A DNA stretch of 64,000 bases. It comes from Archegozetes longisetosus (lineage: Eukaryota > Arthropoda > Arachnida > Sarcoptiformes > Trhypochthoniidae). The notes below the pieces were generated by a model. The model was not told the origin of the DNA, searched no databases, and worked only from the letters and a program-made list of their open reading frames with translations. The translations under genes were made by a program, and so were the position numbers. Positions 1 to 12,801 of this stretch are shown one piece after another (the stretch's first letter is position 1; each line of letters starts with the position of its first letter). The stretch spans positions 11,540,418-11,604,417 of the forward strand of contig JAEMBT020000004.1 in NCBI GenBank assembly GCA_018873245.2, given 5' to 3'.

Positions 1-2365
1 GTTTTTTTCATCATTACTCGTCGTGCAAATTAGGAGAATAGTATCGAATTGTAAGAGTGATAAGAGTGAAGCGCTCCACAGTCACGTACGAGATGATGCA
101 TATCAATTAGTTGTTTAATCTCCAGAGTAATCCTAAATATTCATTATCCAGTCATAACTTTATTCACGTTATCTCATGCATTCAATTATGATTATCTGTA
201 TCCTTACTCTCTCTCTCTCTCCCTTTCCTGCCCATATATTTTGTAGTAACTAATTGACTAACCCTAAACCGATTTAAAAGTTATCATTTGGGTTGTTTGA
301 CGATCTGTTGTTTTGATCATATCCTGGTTTGGGCAAAAATTTGTTTAGAAAAATGACTCAATTTGGAATTTATATTCTTCTCGATTTTAGTCCATTCACC
401 CGATTCTTATTATCTCGAACATAGATTTTATTACTTACAATAAATCTTACTATGATGTTGAAGGCTTTAAAGCTTAGTATAGAAATTTAGTTTCTTTTTT
501 GTTGGTTACAGGTATATAACATACGAGTAATACAAGTAATAATGTCATAGATGTGCCGCATCTCATGAATGTATAACATTTTTTAGGGTGTATCACAAAT
601 TTGGAGGGTCTGGGGGTCTAATTTGGCTTAAGCTTACCATCGTACGAGCTCAGCTTTAGTTCAGAGGATGAGAGATAAGAGAAAAAATTTTATTTTATTT
701 TAGGTGATGATTTATAGTTAGATTGACGTAACTTTCTAACAGTTTATTGTTCAACAAAAGCTCAATGTTTTATTAGGTTAATTGACTTCTTCAGCCAATT
801 ATAATGTGTTAGACTCTGACTGCAAAACATTGTTTTCTCTAACTTTTCCATTATAATAAACCATAATTTATGATTAGTTTTTTTAATGAGAGAAGTGGTG
901 TTATTTTATTCGTTGTTTTTCTGACAAATGAAACCTGAATTGCAGTACTAGATAGCTGTGATTACGAGTCAAAATTAATAAATTGAAATGTAAATTGCAT
1001 TCAAGGTTCAATTGCATGACAAATACAAACAGTAATTATTCGTAAATACAATTTGGCATCACAAGTTCTTTAAGTCCTTAAGTAGTTTATTATATTTATG
1101 CTTTATAATCATTTTTGAGAGACACAAATAGCTTTCGCCAAATGTAATGCAGTCATGACTGTAGCCATAAATTTAGTATTTTTTCACTGTTCAGATAAAA
1201 CGAATCCTTGAAAAGGAAAGAAATAGGATAAACATAACTTATAGTCGTTTGCTTGCGTCTACAAAAGTAAAGTAATAGTAAATTAAATCACACTTTAATT
1301 ATGTTTAAAGTGAGGGCAACTAAAATGCAAATATCAAACACTATAAGACATTGCCATTCGATAGATTGCATTGATAATACTGTCATTTAAGTTTACAAAT
1401 TATGCGGTCATTTAAAATATACTGCAAACAAGTAGTTTCGCAATTGTTTAGAAATTACTTTTACAAAATAATGCGAATATAGATTCACTTGTAAAATGAT
1501 ATCGATTCATAATTCATTTCTTGAATCCGGTATCTGAAAGCTATATCGATAACTAAGTATTATTTTTTGAATATAAATTTCAAACTAAAAAGCCTTTCAT
1601 GAGAAGACTGTGCTTTCTCTCAGCTTACTAAACTTAACGCCTGTTTAAAAACTTATTTATGATTTAATTATATTTTTAAACAGCAATTTTTGCTTTTAAA
1701 GTAGATTGACTAAACTTTCTTACATGCAGCCATTTAACTATTGATTCATTATTTGTAGAGCTAATGAAAATTCATCGAATTTATAGCATCAATCTTAATG
1801 TATAAATATAGAACAACAAATTGATTCAAGTCTGTGAAGGCAATTTTGAATTTTAAAAATTGCAAGTAAAATTAGATTTTATTCAAGAGTATATTTAAAC
1901 GATTCATAGTAATGTTTGATTCGTGTATCCTTAACTGAAGCCATTTATTTATAATAACATAATCTCAATATTCATAGTTTTAGGTTTTATTATCAATCAT
2001 TTAAGGCTATCTTATGAGACACGACGTCTTGATTTAAGCTAACTAATAAGTAATAAATTTTTCACGATTACGATAGAATAAATCGAAGATATTGCCTAAA
2101 AAGTTATTACAATTGAAGCGATAAATATCAAGCTTAAACAGCCAGGCATTAGTTTTATGCGTTTAGACTGAACTTGAAATTATCTAATAAGCGGCAGCTT
2201 ATGTGAGCTCTATGTCTATACGAATCTTAATCTCCTAATTTTTAATGTGTATCAAATTTGACTTATAGGCCATGATAGTCATGATGTATAGCAAAACATG
2301 ACCTAAAGTTAAAAATCAAGAATGAAAATTAGTTAAGAAATAAGAGAGAGAATAGAAGATTGAAT

Positions 2366-2368
<3 letters not shown>

Positions 2369-2407
<39 letters not shown>
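2369..2407. repeat. (AG)n microsatellite
   Basis: Uninterrupted AG dinucleotide run of about 19 units. Confidence 0.95.
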
Positions 2408-2409
<2 letters not shown>

Positions 2410-5400
2410 TGATCAAAACTCGAGTTATTTAATAGCTTAGTATGAGTTTAACTATTTTTATTATGAAAAGGCCGGAACATGAAGTATGAAACTTAATTAC
2501 AGAGTTGGTAATAATATTATACCCACTTCGATACAGTCGTGAACTCAAATTTGATTATTCTTTTCGTGTAATTACGGATTATGATCAACGCAACTAATTG
2601 TGTTCAACATAAATCATAAACAATGAGATCCGGACTACAATAGAAAATTTGCCGGTTTTATCAATTGGTTACTTAAACCTTAATGCCTTTCAACAAAAAG
2701 GCAATATCACTAATGACTTTCCAACTATGTTATCCATCCCTTTAGTCACAAGCTTAGATCGAAACGATTTTTGAAATATCATGTTATCTAATTATCTTAA
2801 TTATAGAGTTTTTACCTCAATTCTAAAGCGACTCGAGTTATGTTTGATTTTAGAAGAAAAAAGATCGTCATTTAAATAACATTTTATTAATAGTTAAACA
2901 TGAATTGTTTGCATACCTTAATCTGAATGCATTTTATGAACTATTATGTTTGGCAAAGTTTTTCACCAGATATTTCTCAAGTACTTATCAGGTTATTATA
3001 GCATAGGACTATTTGAAGTATAAGTATTCTAAAAGTAAATCTACATTGAGAATATTAAATATTTTTATGTATTTTTTTATCTTTTTTTAAAAGTGAAAAG
3101 CAATCTAAGATTACTCATATAAAAATCAGTATTTATTTATAGCTTTGGCGTGAAATGTCAACTCGTTTTGTTAGTATCGCTTATTAGGAAAGCAGATAAA
3201 CACAAAAAACATGATTTATATCTTCTCGAGCAATAGGTAGAGGACGGTTTCCGAGTAAATTACGATATGCTTAAGCTATTCGAAACTTCTTTTTTTATTC
3301 ATTCTCCAATAATAAGAAAGTTTTATAGAAGTTTTATTACATAAGTCTAAGAAAGTGGGCTTGAGTTTTGCCGCGTTTCTTATGCCAATTACACTAATGC
3401 ACACAAAAGTGATTGTGTGATTGTCTGATTGTCTGACTGTCTGACCGGAAACTGCAAAATGATGCGACGCATCATAGATTGTTCTTACTAGGAGTAAAGT
3501 GCTATTAAAATACATCAACAGTGGATGAAAAACCAGCGAACAAGTCATTTGAGTCCCAAATGATATCCAAAATAATGGTATTAGCGAATACCGAAAAAGT
3601 ACCAACTCTTATGTCTGTTACGATTGAGCTCAAAGTCAGTCGCGTGTCGTTGAATGTAATTTAAAATCCTCTCTACTTTTTTCTGATAATGAGCTCTGCG
3701 TCAGTCTATCTCCATCACCAACCTTTCAAATGTTGTTTTTTGATATAAAGTCAATTTGAAAGAAACTAAATTTAAAATTTTGTGATTATGCCAACTAGAG
3801 GTATATGCATTTGATACCTTTTTTACTTGAAAGATTTAGCGTTTAATGCGTTTGGGCTGCAGCAAAGTTAATGACACTGTAAAATGCAATCAATGTAACC
3901 GTTGTTTAAAACTTATGTTATTATCATTAGCGTAAATTTCAAATTTACTGCGAGTTTACTCAATTGTAAAATTTAATGGTTTGGTGTTTATAGATTAAAC
4001 TTTGTACTAAAGTGTTGCTATTGATTACATAAACGCTACTTTCATTCGCCTATTATTGTGTTTGCCTTTCATTCCGAATTAAAGCATTCAAATGGATAGT
4101 TTTTCACAATTTATAGCTTCTAATAATGCAATCCTTTAGGTGAGACGATCATGTTTAAAATTCTTATAATCTTGTATGGAAGGCCTGAGGTGTCAATTAC
4201 TTGTAAATTATACAATTTTCTAATTCAACACATCTCATTAATGTATCGGTTCAACTTCTTAATCATTTTCAAGCAATTAGTAGCAAGTTTTAAGAAAATT
4301 ATCAAAACCAAAAATTAAACTTTAAGTCAAATTTTGTCGATCTGAATGCGAGACAAATACTGAAATTGTGATGTTTTTGGTGTAAGAACGGCAATGTGAA
4401 CCAAAATAGAAACGGCGCTACTTGTCAGGCCCAGTCAGGGTCTACGAGCCCACCTTTGGTTTTAAGCATTAATTTGGGAAGTGATCAAATTATCAGTGAT
4501 ATTTCATAATAGGTTAATAATATGAAACAAATTCAAGGTTTTAATGTGTGCCATCAAATCATTTTTCACTTTAATTTGACAAATAAAAGTAATTAATTAT
4601 TTAAAATTGTTCAATTTTTACCGAAATGCTGAGAAATAGATAATCCTGAAAAATTGAATGCAATTTTTTATTGCTAGTTCTCCTGGTTTATCATTTATGA
4701 ATTGGACCTGAATTATTAAATTTATTAAAATTGGAATAAGAAGTCTGAAAATTGTTATTAGGTTTGATAAAGAATTTGTTATTCGTCAACTGTTAAGTTT
4801 CAAATACAACTCAAAGTTTTGACGCATCATTTAATTTGATTTATTATTAGATAAACGCTCACATTGCGTTCAAGTCTGCAAAATTATAGGTATTTTAAGC
4901 TTATTAAACATTGACTATTAAGATAAAAAGTCAGAGAAATATTCATTAGAATAAATGAATGAATGAACGAGTGTTAAAGCATTGTAAAAGTTTTGGTTAA
5001 CTATTTTCACGGTTGTGGCCTTGAATTGCATGCCATCAAAAGCCTTTTTGGTATAAACTTTTTGCGACAAGTTTTAGGGGAAAATAAAGATGCCGTAAAA
5101 AGTGATTAAGCAAAGCGATTGTGTAGTCGAGCGAGAAGTAGCACTTCTTTGTCTTATCAGTTGGAACAATTTGATAGCTAAGAATTACTATGGCTTAGGA
5201 GTACAACCAATTTTCAAACGAATCATCATATGAATCAATTCAAAGTCAGAGCCCCAAAGCTTAAGACACATTAATGGCAGAACGAGAGAAATACTTGAAT
5301 TTCTTAACCAAAACTCATTGGAGCATAAACTCGAACGAAAACTAAGGAAACTATGAAATGACTTGAAAAATTGGTTTTGAACGTCAAACAAACAAAAAGG

Positions 5401-7366
5401 GATTAAAGTGTATGTAATTATATAATTGAATAAAAACAATTGACATTGATTACACGCGTTTGTTTGAGAATACCTTGCCATCTCTTCAAGGTTAATCAAT
5501 TCGTTAATCGTCAGTCGGTGTAATTTATAAGTGTTTACGTTGAATAGCTAATTTAGTATTAATTTATAATTGCAGATAAAATCAGCAATTATTTATTTAT
5601 TTATCATATTTCATTTTTGTGTTCCTCTATAAGTGAATGCTGTCAAGTTACATATTTCTAAAGTTTATGCTGGTTATAATTGTAAAAATTATAATTTGAA
5701 TTGCTGGGAAATTGAAGGCTGTGAAAGGTGACCACCAAAGTTGACGATAGGGCTGTATTCTGTATTTTATGCTATAGTTTATGCAATTCGCTATCAAATT
5801 TGTTGTCAACGTGATTATGACTGATGCAATTGACTGATGCAATAATTATAGCTTATGACTAAAAAAATGATATTCAATTGTGTACAAGAAATATAAAACT
5901 TATTATTACGACCCATTTCTTTCCTATTATTCTTTACTTTCCGTCTCATTTTCTTTACTTTCACTTAGGATCATAATACAGCATAAATTATAGTGCAATT
6001 AATTTCTAAATCGTTCAATTGAAGTGCTACGAAAGAGCACTCATTATAGGAATAGAGTTTACTTATTTTTCTCATTATAAGCTTATAGAAAGTTTTTGTC
6101 CAATAGGACTTGTTTGTGAACGTACGAACTTTGTATAGAAATTGTTTCAGTATTCGTTACTTACCTGCTTGTTAGGCATAAACAAACGTATTGATTTTAA
6201 TCACAATCTAAAAAAGTCATATAAGGATTGACGAACTTATTATCGGAGAAACATAAAAAGCAAAAGCAATATATTTTCTCTTGCCAACTTAATATAAAGT
6301 TGATAATAGAAAAACTTTTTCATAAATAGACTTTTAATACCTACGAAATTATTTGTTCCCACGAAAAATGCCAACAAAAGTAATTGGAGAAAAAAGTTGT
6401 GTGCAATACTGTAGAATAAGGTTTACTGTTATTACTATTATGATTGTTGTCTCGTAAAGTAATGTTTCAAAATGCAATTGGCCAAACTTCACAGCCCCAA
6501 TCGAATTGGCTCTCACGATGCCATTACTATAACAAGTATTAACTATCCTGAGCCATATCTATATATTTATATATTATATTGAATTCTTTTACCTATAGTA
6601 AAGTTAATAATGGATGCTTTTTAAAGGTGTTGCAGTTGAACGGTTCGATAAATGTGGAAACAAGCCTCAATCCAATCTATAGCAGCATAAAACCACTCTA
6701 AAAAAAGTTAACAAAATCTACGAATATTCTACTCTCTAAACTGAATCACGACTCACGACAAATGAGTACAGGTTTCTGATGATAAAGTAATTATTCTGAT
6801 TCAGCTTCATTATCTTACATAACAGATAGTCTGAACTGTTTTTCTTAATTGATTGCATTATTAAAATTTGATTTGAACTAATTAGACATGAATTTGTATT
6901 CATTACTGAGAGCAAAGGTTTGATTAATCTGTTACGACTCTTGTATTTTATTACCTGAATATGTCTGTATTGAGTGCTATATATACTAACATTTTTGGTT
7001 AAAACAAATTATTGAGTGTCACCAGATGTATACTCGTCCATACTAGCTCTTAATACTAGCCTATAATTTAATGTGGAGGAAAAACTATTTTTGGGATTTA
7101 AATTACAAAAGAAGATTTGCCTCAATTCACTCATCAAACAGGTATATTGTAGTACCGTAGATACCAATCACTATTGGCCAAAGAAAGCTGTCAAACATTT
7201 TGGCAATAGTGTTGCGTGTCATTATCGGATAGGGAGGAACGCGAATATTGTGAATCGTAGCAAACATTGTTCTGAGTTAGAGGGGTTTCAAACTGTTTTT
7301 TTCTGCTACTTAATCAATAGTTTTGTTTGCGAGTTCATGACAACAGATTGAGAGAGTTATACAACA

Positions 7367-7370
<4 letters not shown>

Positions 7371-7438
<68 letters not shown>
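7371..7438. repeat. (GA)n microsatellite
   Basis: About 34 GA units, the longest dinucleotide run in the window. On the minus strand it produces a spurious Leu-Ser repeat reading frame. Confidence 0.95.
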
Positions 7439-7441
<3 letters not shown>

Positions 7442-9956
7442 AGAAGGAGAATTAAATTGAGAATTGAGCGATTGACCGAACAAATGTAATTGCTATGAAA
7501 ATAATCCTCTTTATGTTTGTAATTGATCGCCCAAAACATAATTGGAACAACAGCTGAATTACTAGCAGTTGAAGTTATTGTCAGGGAAGTAAAGTTAAAA
7601 CATCAAAATTGCTTCTCTAACTTGTTTGTGTACTTTTTGTGAGCATGATTTGCCAACTAATCACCTCTAAGATTAAAAAAATTGATATCATATCATACTT
7701 TATTATATAATATATGTTGTATAGCTTTCTAAACAAGAGCCAACTTTTTAAACATTATTTTTTCAGTTTAAAAAGCGAAATAACAGTTGAGGTCAACTTT
7801 TGATAAGATTTCATTTTTTTCCTACTGAAAAGTACCTGAATTAGCACAAGATGGGCTCTACTGTAGTAAATAGTGAGAGTTGAATGTATTCGGCTCTTCC
7901 ATCGGAATGATCCCCTAAATGATGATTTCTGTTCTGTAAAAACTGTTGATTTTGTAGCAATCAGACTTTTTCAGCTGCAGCCGCTACACACCAATTACGA
8001 ACGTAAGGCAACTTTATTTACTTAAGGAAAATAACTTAATTAAAAGGCCGCTAAAATATTTCATTATAAAGCTTTAGCAGCGGATGTGGCGTTCAATGAA
8101 TCAAATTAAAGGGTTAGAGGTGTGCGAGCGTTATGGCATAGTTAGTGGGCAACAGTCGTGTCACTTCATGGCCGTAGACAGACAGGCGTTAGAGGCAAAG
8201 CTCAAACTTCGATGTCTCTGTTCCTAATATGTTCTCATTTCCTGTTGTTAAAATGTTTTCACAAATATTGTCTTTAATTTATTGACTTGAATGCTTTGCT
8301 TATCTCTTAAAAAGTCATTGGTTTATAATTGTTCTCTCAATTATTTTTCGCAAATGGCAAGAAAACACTTTTAAAATTAATAGTTATGTTGACTTCTTAT
8401 TCATCAAGTTATTAGTTTTGTTTCTCTCTACTTCTGATAAAGTTATTAAGCTTACGCAAATTGTAGATTCAACTGTTGCGCCCTATTTCTAATTGCAATA
8501 ACATTACAGGTAGTACTTTGTAGTAGTACTTCGTAGCACTCATCCGATCAAATGGCGATAAACGATTCAAAATAATTGTCTTAATGACAATCGCGAAATA
8601 CTAAAATACGCAGTTAACACTCAATCAATCTCTTTGAGACACTGAAAATTTTGTTTTTACCTAAAACTATAGAAAAACTGTTTTTTGTTCCTGAAAAATT
8701 AGTGTAATTAATAAAATTTTGCATAATTGAAGTATTGAAATAGAGAAAATATTTTGATGCTTTAGTTTCTTAATTACTCTAATCTTTTCTAAAAATTGAT
8801 CACGAATTTTATAATTTAAACATTTTTAAACGCAGGTTTTCAATTTAATATGAAAAGTTATGCTATCATTTTTCATTAATATAGTAATGAAATTTTTTTT
8901 ATTAATAATGTTCCCCAAAACTATTTGAATGTTATGTATATGGCGGCTGTTCTCTAGTACTTAATTATTTTCATTAAGCAGTTAAAGCGCGAAACTTATT
9001 AAAACGTGTTTATGAAGTTCTGATTGCAATAGCATTAAATACTTGAACCATTAGTCACATAACTTAATGACAATCAAAGTATCATTAATCATGGCTTATA
9101 ATGAAATTTTCTAGTATTTCATTTAGATTTGTGTGAAATAATTGGATTCTAAATAATCCAGTCTTAAATTTGAACTTTCATTTAACATGATCTGATAGTT
9201 TTGTAGATTTGGTATTTCAAAACCTATCACATTTGAATTGTGTATCGCAAAAACTATCTCAATCAATATCTCATTAGTTTATATGAACTTTTGCCTGCAT
9301 TTCATTATGATCTAATTGATCAACTGAAAAAGACTAATTATTCTAAATACAAAGCATTGAAATCTGCATTTTAAATGAAAAATTCACTCAATAATAGGTA
9401 TAATTTGACACATTATGCTAAGTAAAGCCAATTGACTGACGCACAAAAAAGTTTCTTACTTTAAGAAACTCTGTTGAATACCTTATTTGAAGGTATGTTT
9501 AAGTTAGATTTTGGCTAAATAGTGTGCAAGTTGTTGAACTGAAGCTATTTTGCTATTTTTTGTAGTCATTCAGTTTTGCGTAAATATGAGTACTCTGTAT
9601 GGCCACCAACGATGTAGGCGTAAAGATGGCCAACAAGTGAAACAAAATTATGGGCTATCATGTCCAACGAGGTCTCAATGATAAGTTAAATGTTTTCAGA
9701 CTCAAATTTGCTGCTTCTATGCCAGTAGTTTAGCTGCCAGTTCAAAGGCAGTTCAATTGTAGTTTTCCTCTTCTTTTCTCATTCTTAGAAGATTAACAAT
9801 TGAGTCAATGAATGAGTGCTGTGAGTGTGTCTGTGAGGGTGGCGCGAACGTGACAACTCATTCTTCTCAATACTGTCTAATTGGACAAGAAGGCGACAAT
9901 ATCACTGCAGACATTACTGATGCAAAGGTGGAGCTTAGATATCATTGAACAATTCA

Positions 9957-9958
<2 letters not shown>

Positions 9959-9993
<35 letters not shown>
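9959..9993. repeat. (TC)n microsatellite
   Basis: About 17 uninterrupted TC units. Confidence 0.95.
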
Positions 9994-9995
<2 letters not shown>

Positions 9996-12801
9996 TTTAA
10001 TAGTATTTGAAACTGCATGCAAACAATTTGTTAACTTTTGTTTTTTTCATTTTGTTGCCGATAAATGAATATCGTTATTATGATTACAATAAGGTTTGAA
10101 CGAAATTCAATATTTGCACCTATTTTTGCGCGTAATAAGTATTTATAAAACAGTGAATATCTTTTGATGTGATATCAAATAAAGTGAAAACTCATTTCGG
10201 TGAGCATATTAAATATTATTACTGCTATTACCTATGCTATTATTATTAAAGATTGCATTTGAAATTCAAAGCACAACATAAGTTCGTTGACGAGCAGTAC
10301 TGTATGTAATATAACTATAACAATATGCGTGTTTGCCATTGCATTACAGTTTTGCTACAATTATACTTCAGAAAACAAGACACACTGATTACACGCCACT
10401 AAAATACTTTTCATAACACAAAAATATCAAAAATTATATGATTGTAATAACATTTTTACACTCTATCGTCGTTTTTCTTTTTTTCCTTTCTTCATTTTAA
10501 ACTTTTTTTTACGGAAAGTGTTCAATTCAAAAGTAAATAACTAGTTCAATACTAAAACAGCTGCAACTTTTAATCTAAGTGTTTAATTGTAACAATTCAA
10601 TTGGATTTAATGATATTTTTTACTCGTTTAGAGTTGCGCAAATTAATAAAAGAGTTAATTATTATCACTTAAATGTTGATGATATCATGCTATAAGTATA
10701 CCTTTCGTAGATAATATTAAAATGTTTTTCCAATGATTTATGCTCACAGCTTAAGTCTGGAGTCCTCTCAAATTTAAAGAGTTAGGGAAAATGTTGCTTT
10801 TTACAAAAAACAACTTATTTTGCGTTTTTATTACACACTTGACTCTTCATTAACTAACTTTGGTTTAAAACATTATAAATGAGTTGTCAAATTAAAGTTA
10901 CAACAGCTCAAAATTATATTGAAGCAGAAGATTAACAAATTGTTTGAATCCCTCTTCGAATGTTAATTAAACTGATTGAAAAAAGATATGACTGATAGTG
11001 CGAGTCAATTGTCACTTTCTTTTTCAAGATTAAAGCTCTTCATAAATCTCGAATTTTTATCTTAAAAATTACTTAAGAACTAATTCTGTAGAAATAATTA
11101 GATTTTGTTAACTTTATTAGCGCTTAGAAGAAATTCTCATCACATACTCAAAAGTTTTAATTGAATTTAGACCATAAATAAAAGTCCTCTGAAAACTGAA
11201 TTATAAATTAAATTCCACAGTAAGTTATCAGAAAATTCCTTAAAAACACAAGTAGACCGTACAGCAAATGAGAAGCTAAGGGTGTCATGCAATACAACAC
11301 TGTCTATATGAAAGTAATGATGGGCAAACATCTCAGCCTCAAATCCCAAGCTTGTATTTGCCTTTGATTGAAAATTGTATTTTCAACCGAAGAAGCCTTT
11401 CTAAGGTGTTTTTGCAAGGCTAGCGATTCCAATTAAATATTTACGTCAAACAACTATGATAAGACACCTATTTTAAATACATTATTAGGTAGGTAAAATG
11501 AGATGTATTTCTTTTCTTGTCAGTTTATTATTAGCACAGGAATCAAGTCTTAAAGTGTAAAATACTAGTAACCAATGTTATTTCAGCCAAATTTTGTTCA
11601 ATTATAGAACTTTAATCATCTATTCTTTGAGTTTTCGTTTGAAACTCACACCAGAATCTAATTCGAGTGAAATTGAGTTATGTTTGAGTTGAATACTAGT
11701 CCAGAAGCTCGAGTTTTGGCACATCATTATATGGAAGTAATCGGCCAATGAATTAGTTTGATTAAAGTAATCTATCATTTCTGAACGCGTGATTGTTATA
11801 CAGAGTAAGATTTGAAGTGAGCCTGATATGAGTGAAAATAATTGAGTACTAGTTCACTAATATCATATTATATACTGTTTTTATTATACCCACTTAATAC
11901 TGTTTCACCAATTATTAATGCTATTGAGCCGAGCATATCAAGTTATTTAATACTCAGCTAATAATCAAACTAATAGCAAATCCATTTCACAGCAATTGTT
12001 TCAGTATTTTGGCTCTGTTTGCATAAATATTTGCACAGCTTTTGATTTTTATCGCTAATCGATTAGATTGAGACGATATTCTTTAGCAGAAAAAAGTAAT
12101 AAACTCTAGATCTAATATATAATTTTGTTAACCTTAAGTTTCAATATAACACTGTATTAGAAGTTGATGTCATTTTAGTGATAAGAATACCTTTTTTCAT
12201 TATTATAGTGAAAAGAACCGAAGCCTTTTTAGAAGCTAACTTCCAGTAAAACACTAAAACCAGTCGATTGAGGTGGAGCTGTACGGATAAGAGGGCGGAC
12301 TCACCTCATCATTTCGAAAGTCATATCTTTGGGAGTTAACATTTGAACAGTTGAAATGAGCAACACTGTTAACATGCCTCTCGTTCGATCATGTTATGCA
12401 TGACTTTCTGTGTGAGTGCCTCACAGCAAACTGTTCTCTTATTAAAAAATCCTGGTTCAGACCCAATTGCCAAAACTTAACTTTAAAACAAACAACTTCT
12501 CACTGTTCAAACTTTTCAAAGTTATTAATTTCAATTTGTGTTGTTTTTCATTGATAATTGGTTTGGAAAAGGAGTCAAAACTGGCTCCTTTGACAGGTAT
12601 ATCAGTTAATGTTATGCAGTTTGTCGATAAATAAGTCTATGTTTAGTTTAGAAAAGTTTGTTTTACTTTTAAAAAGTTTTGCAACTAAACTTTTTATTTA
12701 ATTGATTTTGTAAAGAAATCACGAGCACAACGACTACATACCACCAGAAGCCTTATATAATTCCGTCCATTTCGCCGTCCACTACAACAGGCCTGGATTT
12801 C

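Larger units (their letters stand above)
1..12715. other. gene-free AT-rich region upstream of the homeobox gene
   Basis: I see no convincing protein or RNA gene here. Open frames on both strands are short, low in complexity and lack recognisable motifs. The stretch holds several (CT)n/(GA)n microsatellites, listed separately. Upstream exons, UTR or enhancers of the aristaless-like gene could lie here, since its first visible coding exon may not contain the true start codon. No such exon could be identified by reading. Confidence 0.6.

Noticed and set aside
6150-6190. ACTTACCTG, which resembles the 5' end of U1 snRNA
   Set aside because: The following sequence has none of the U1 stems or an Sm site.
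9586-9681. Short ATG frame of 31 codons (MSTLYGHQRCRRKDG..) preceded by a CATTCAG sequence, considered as an upstream exon of the aristaless-like gene
   Set aside because: No good donor follows, it shows no similarity to known aristaless N-termini, and the length is within chance.
12290-12340. Minus-strand GTGAGT donor following a short ATG frame, considered as a divergent first exon
   Set aside because: No matching acceptor or downstream coding exon was found.
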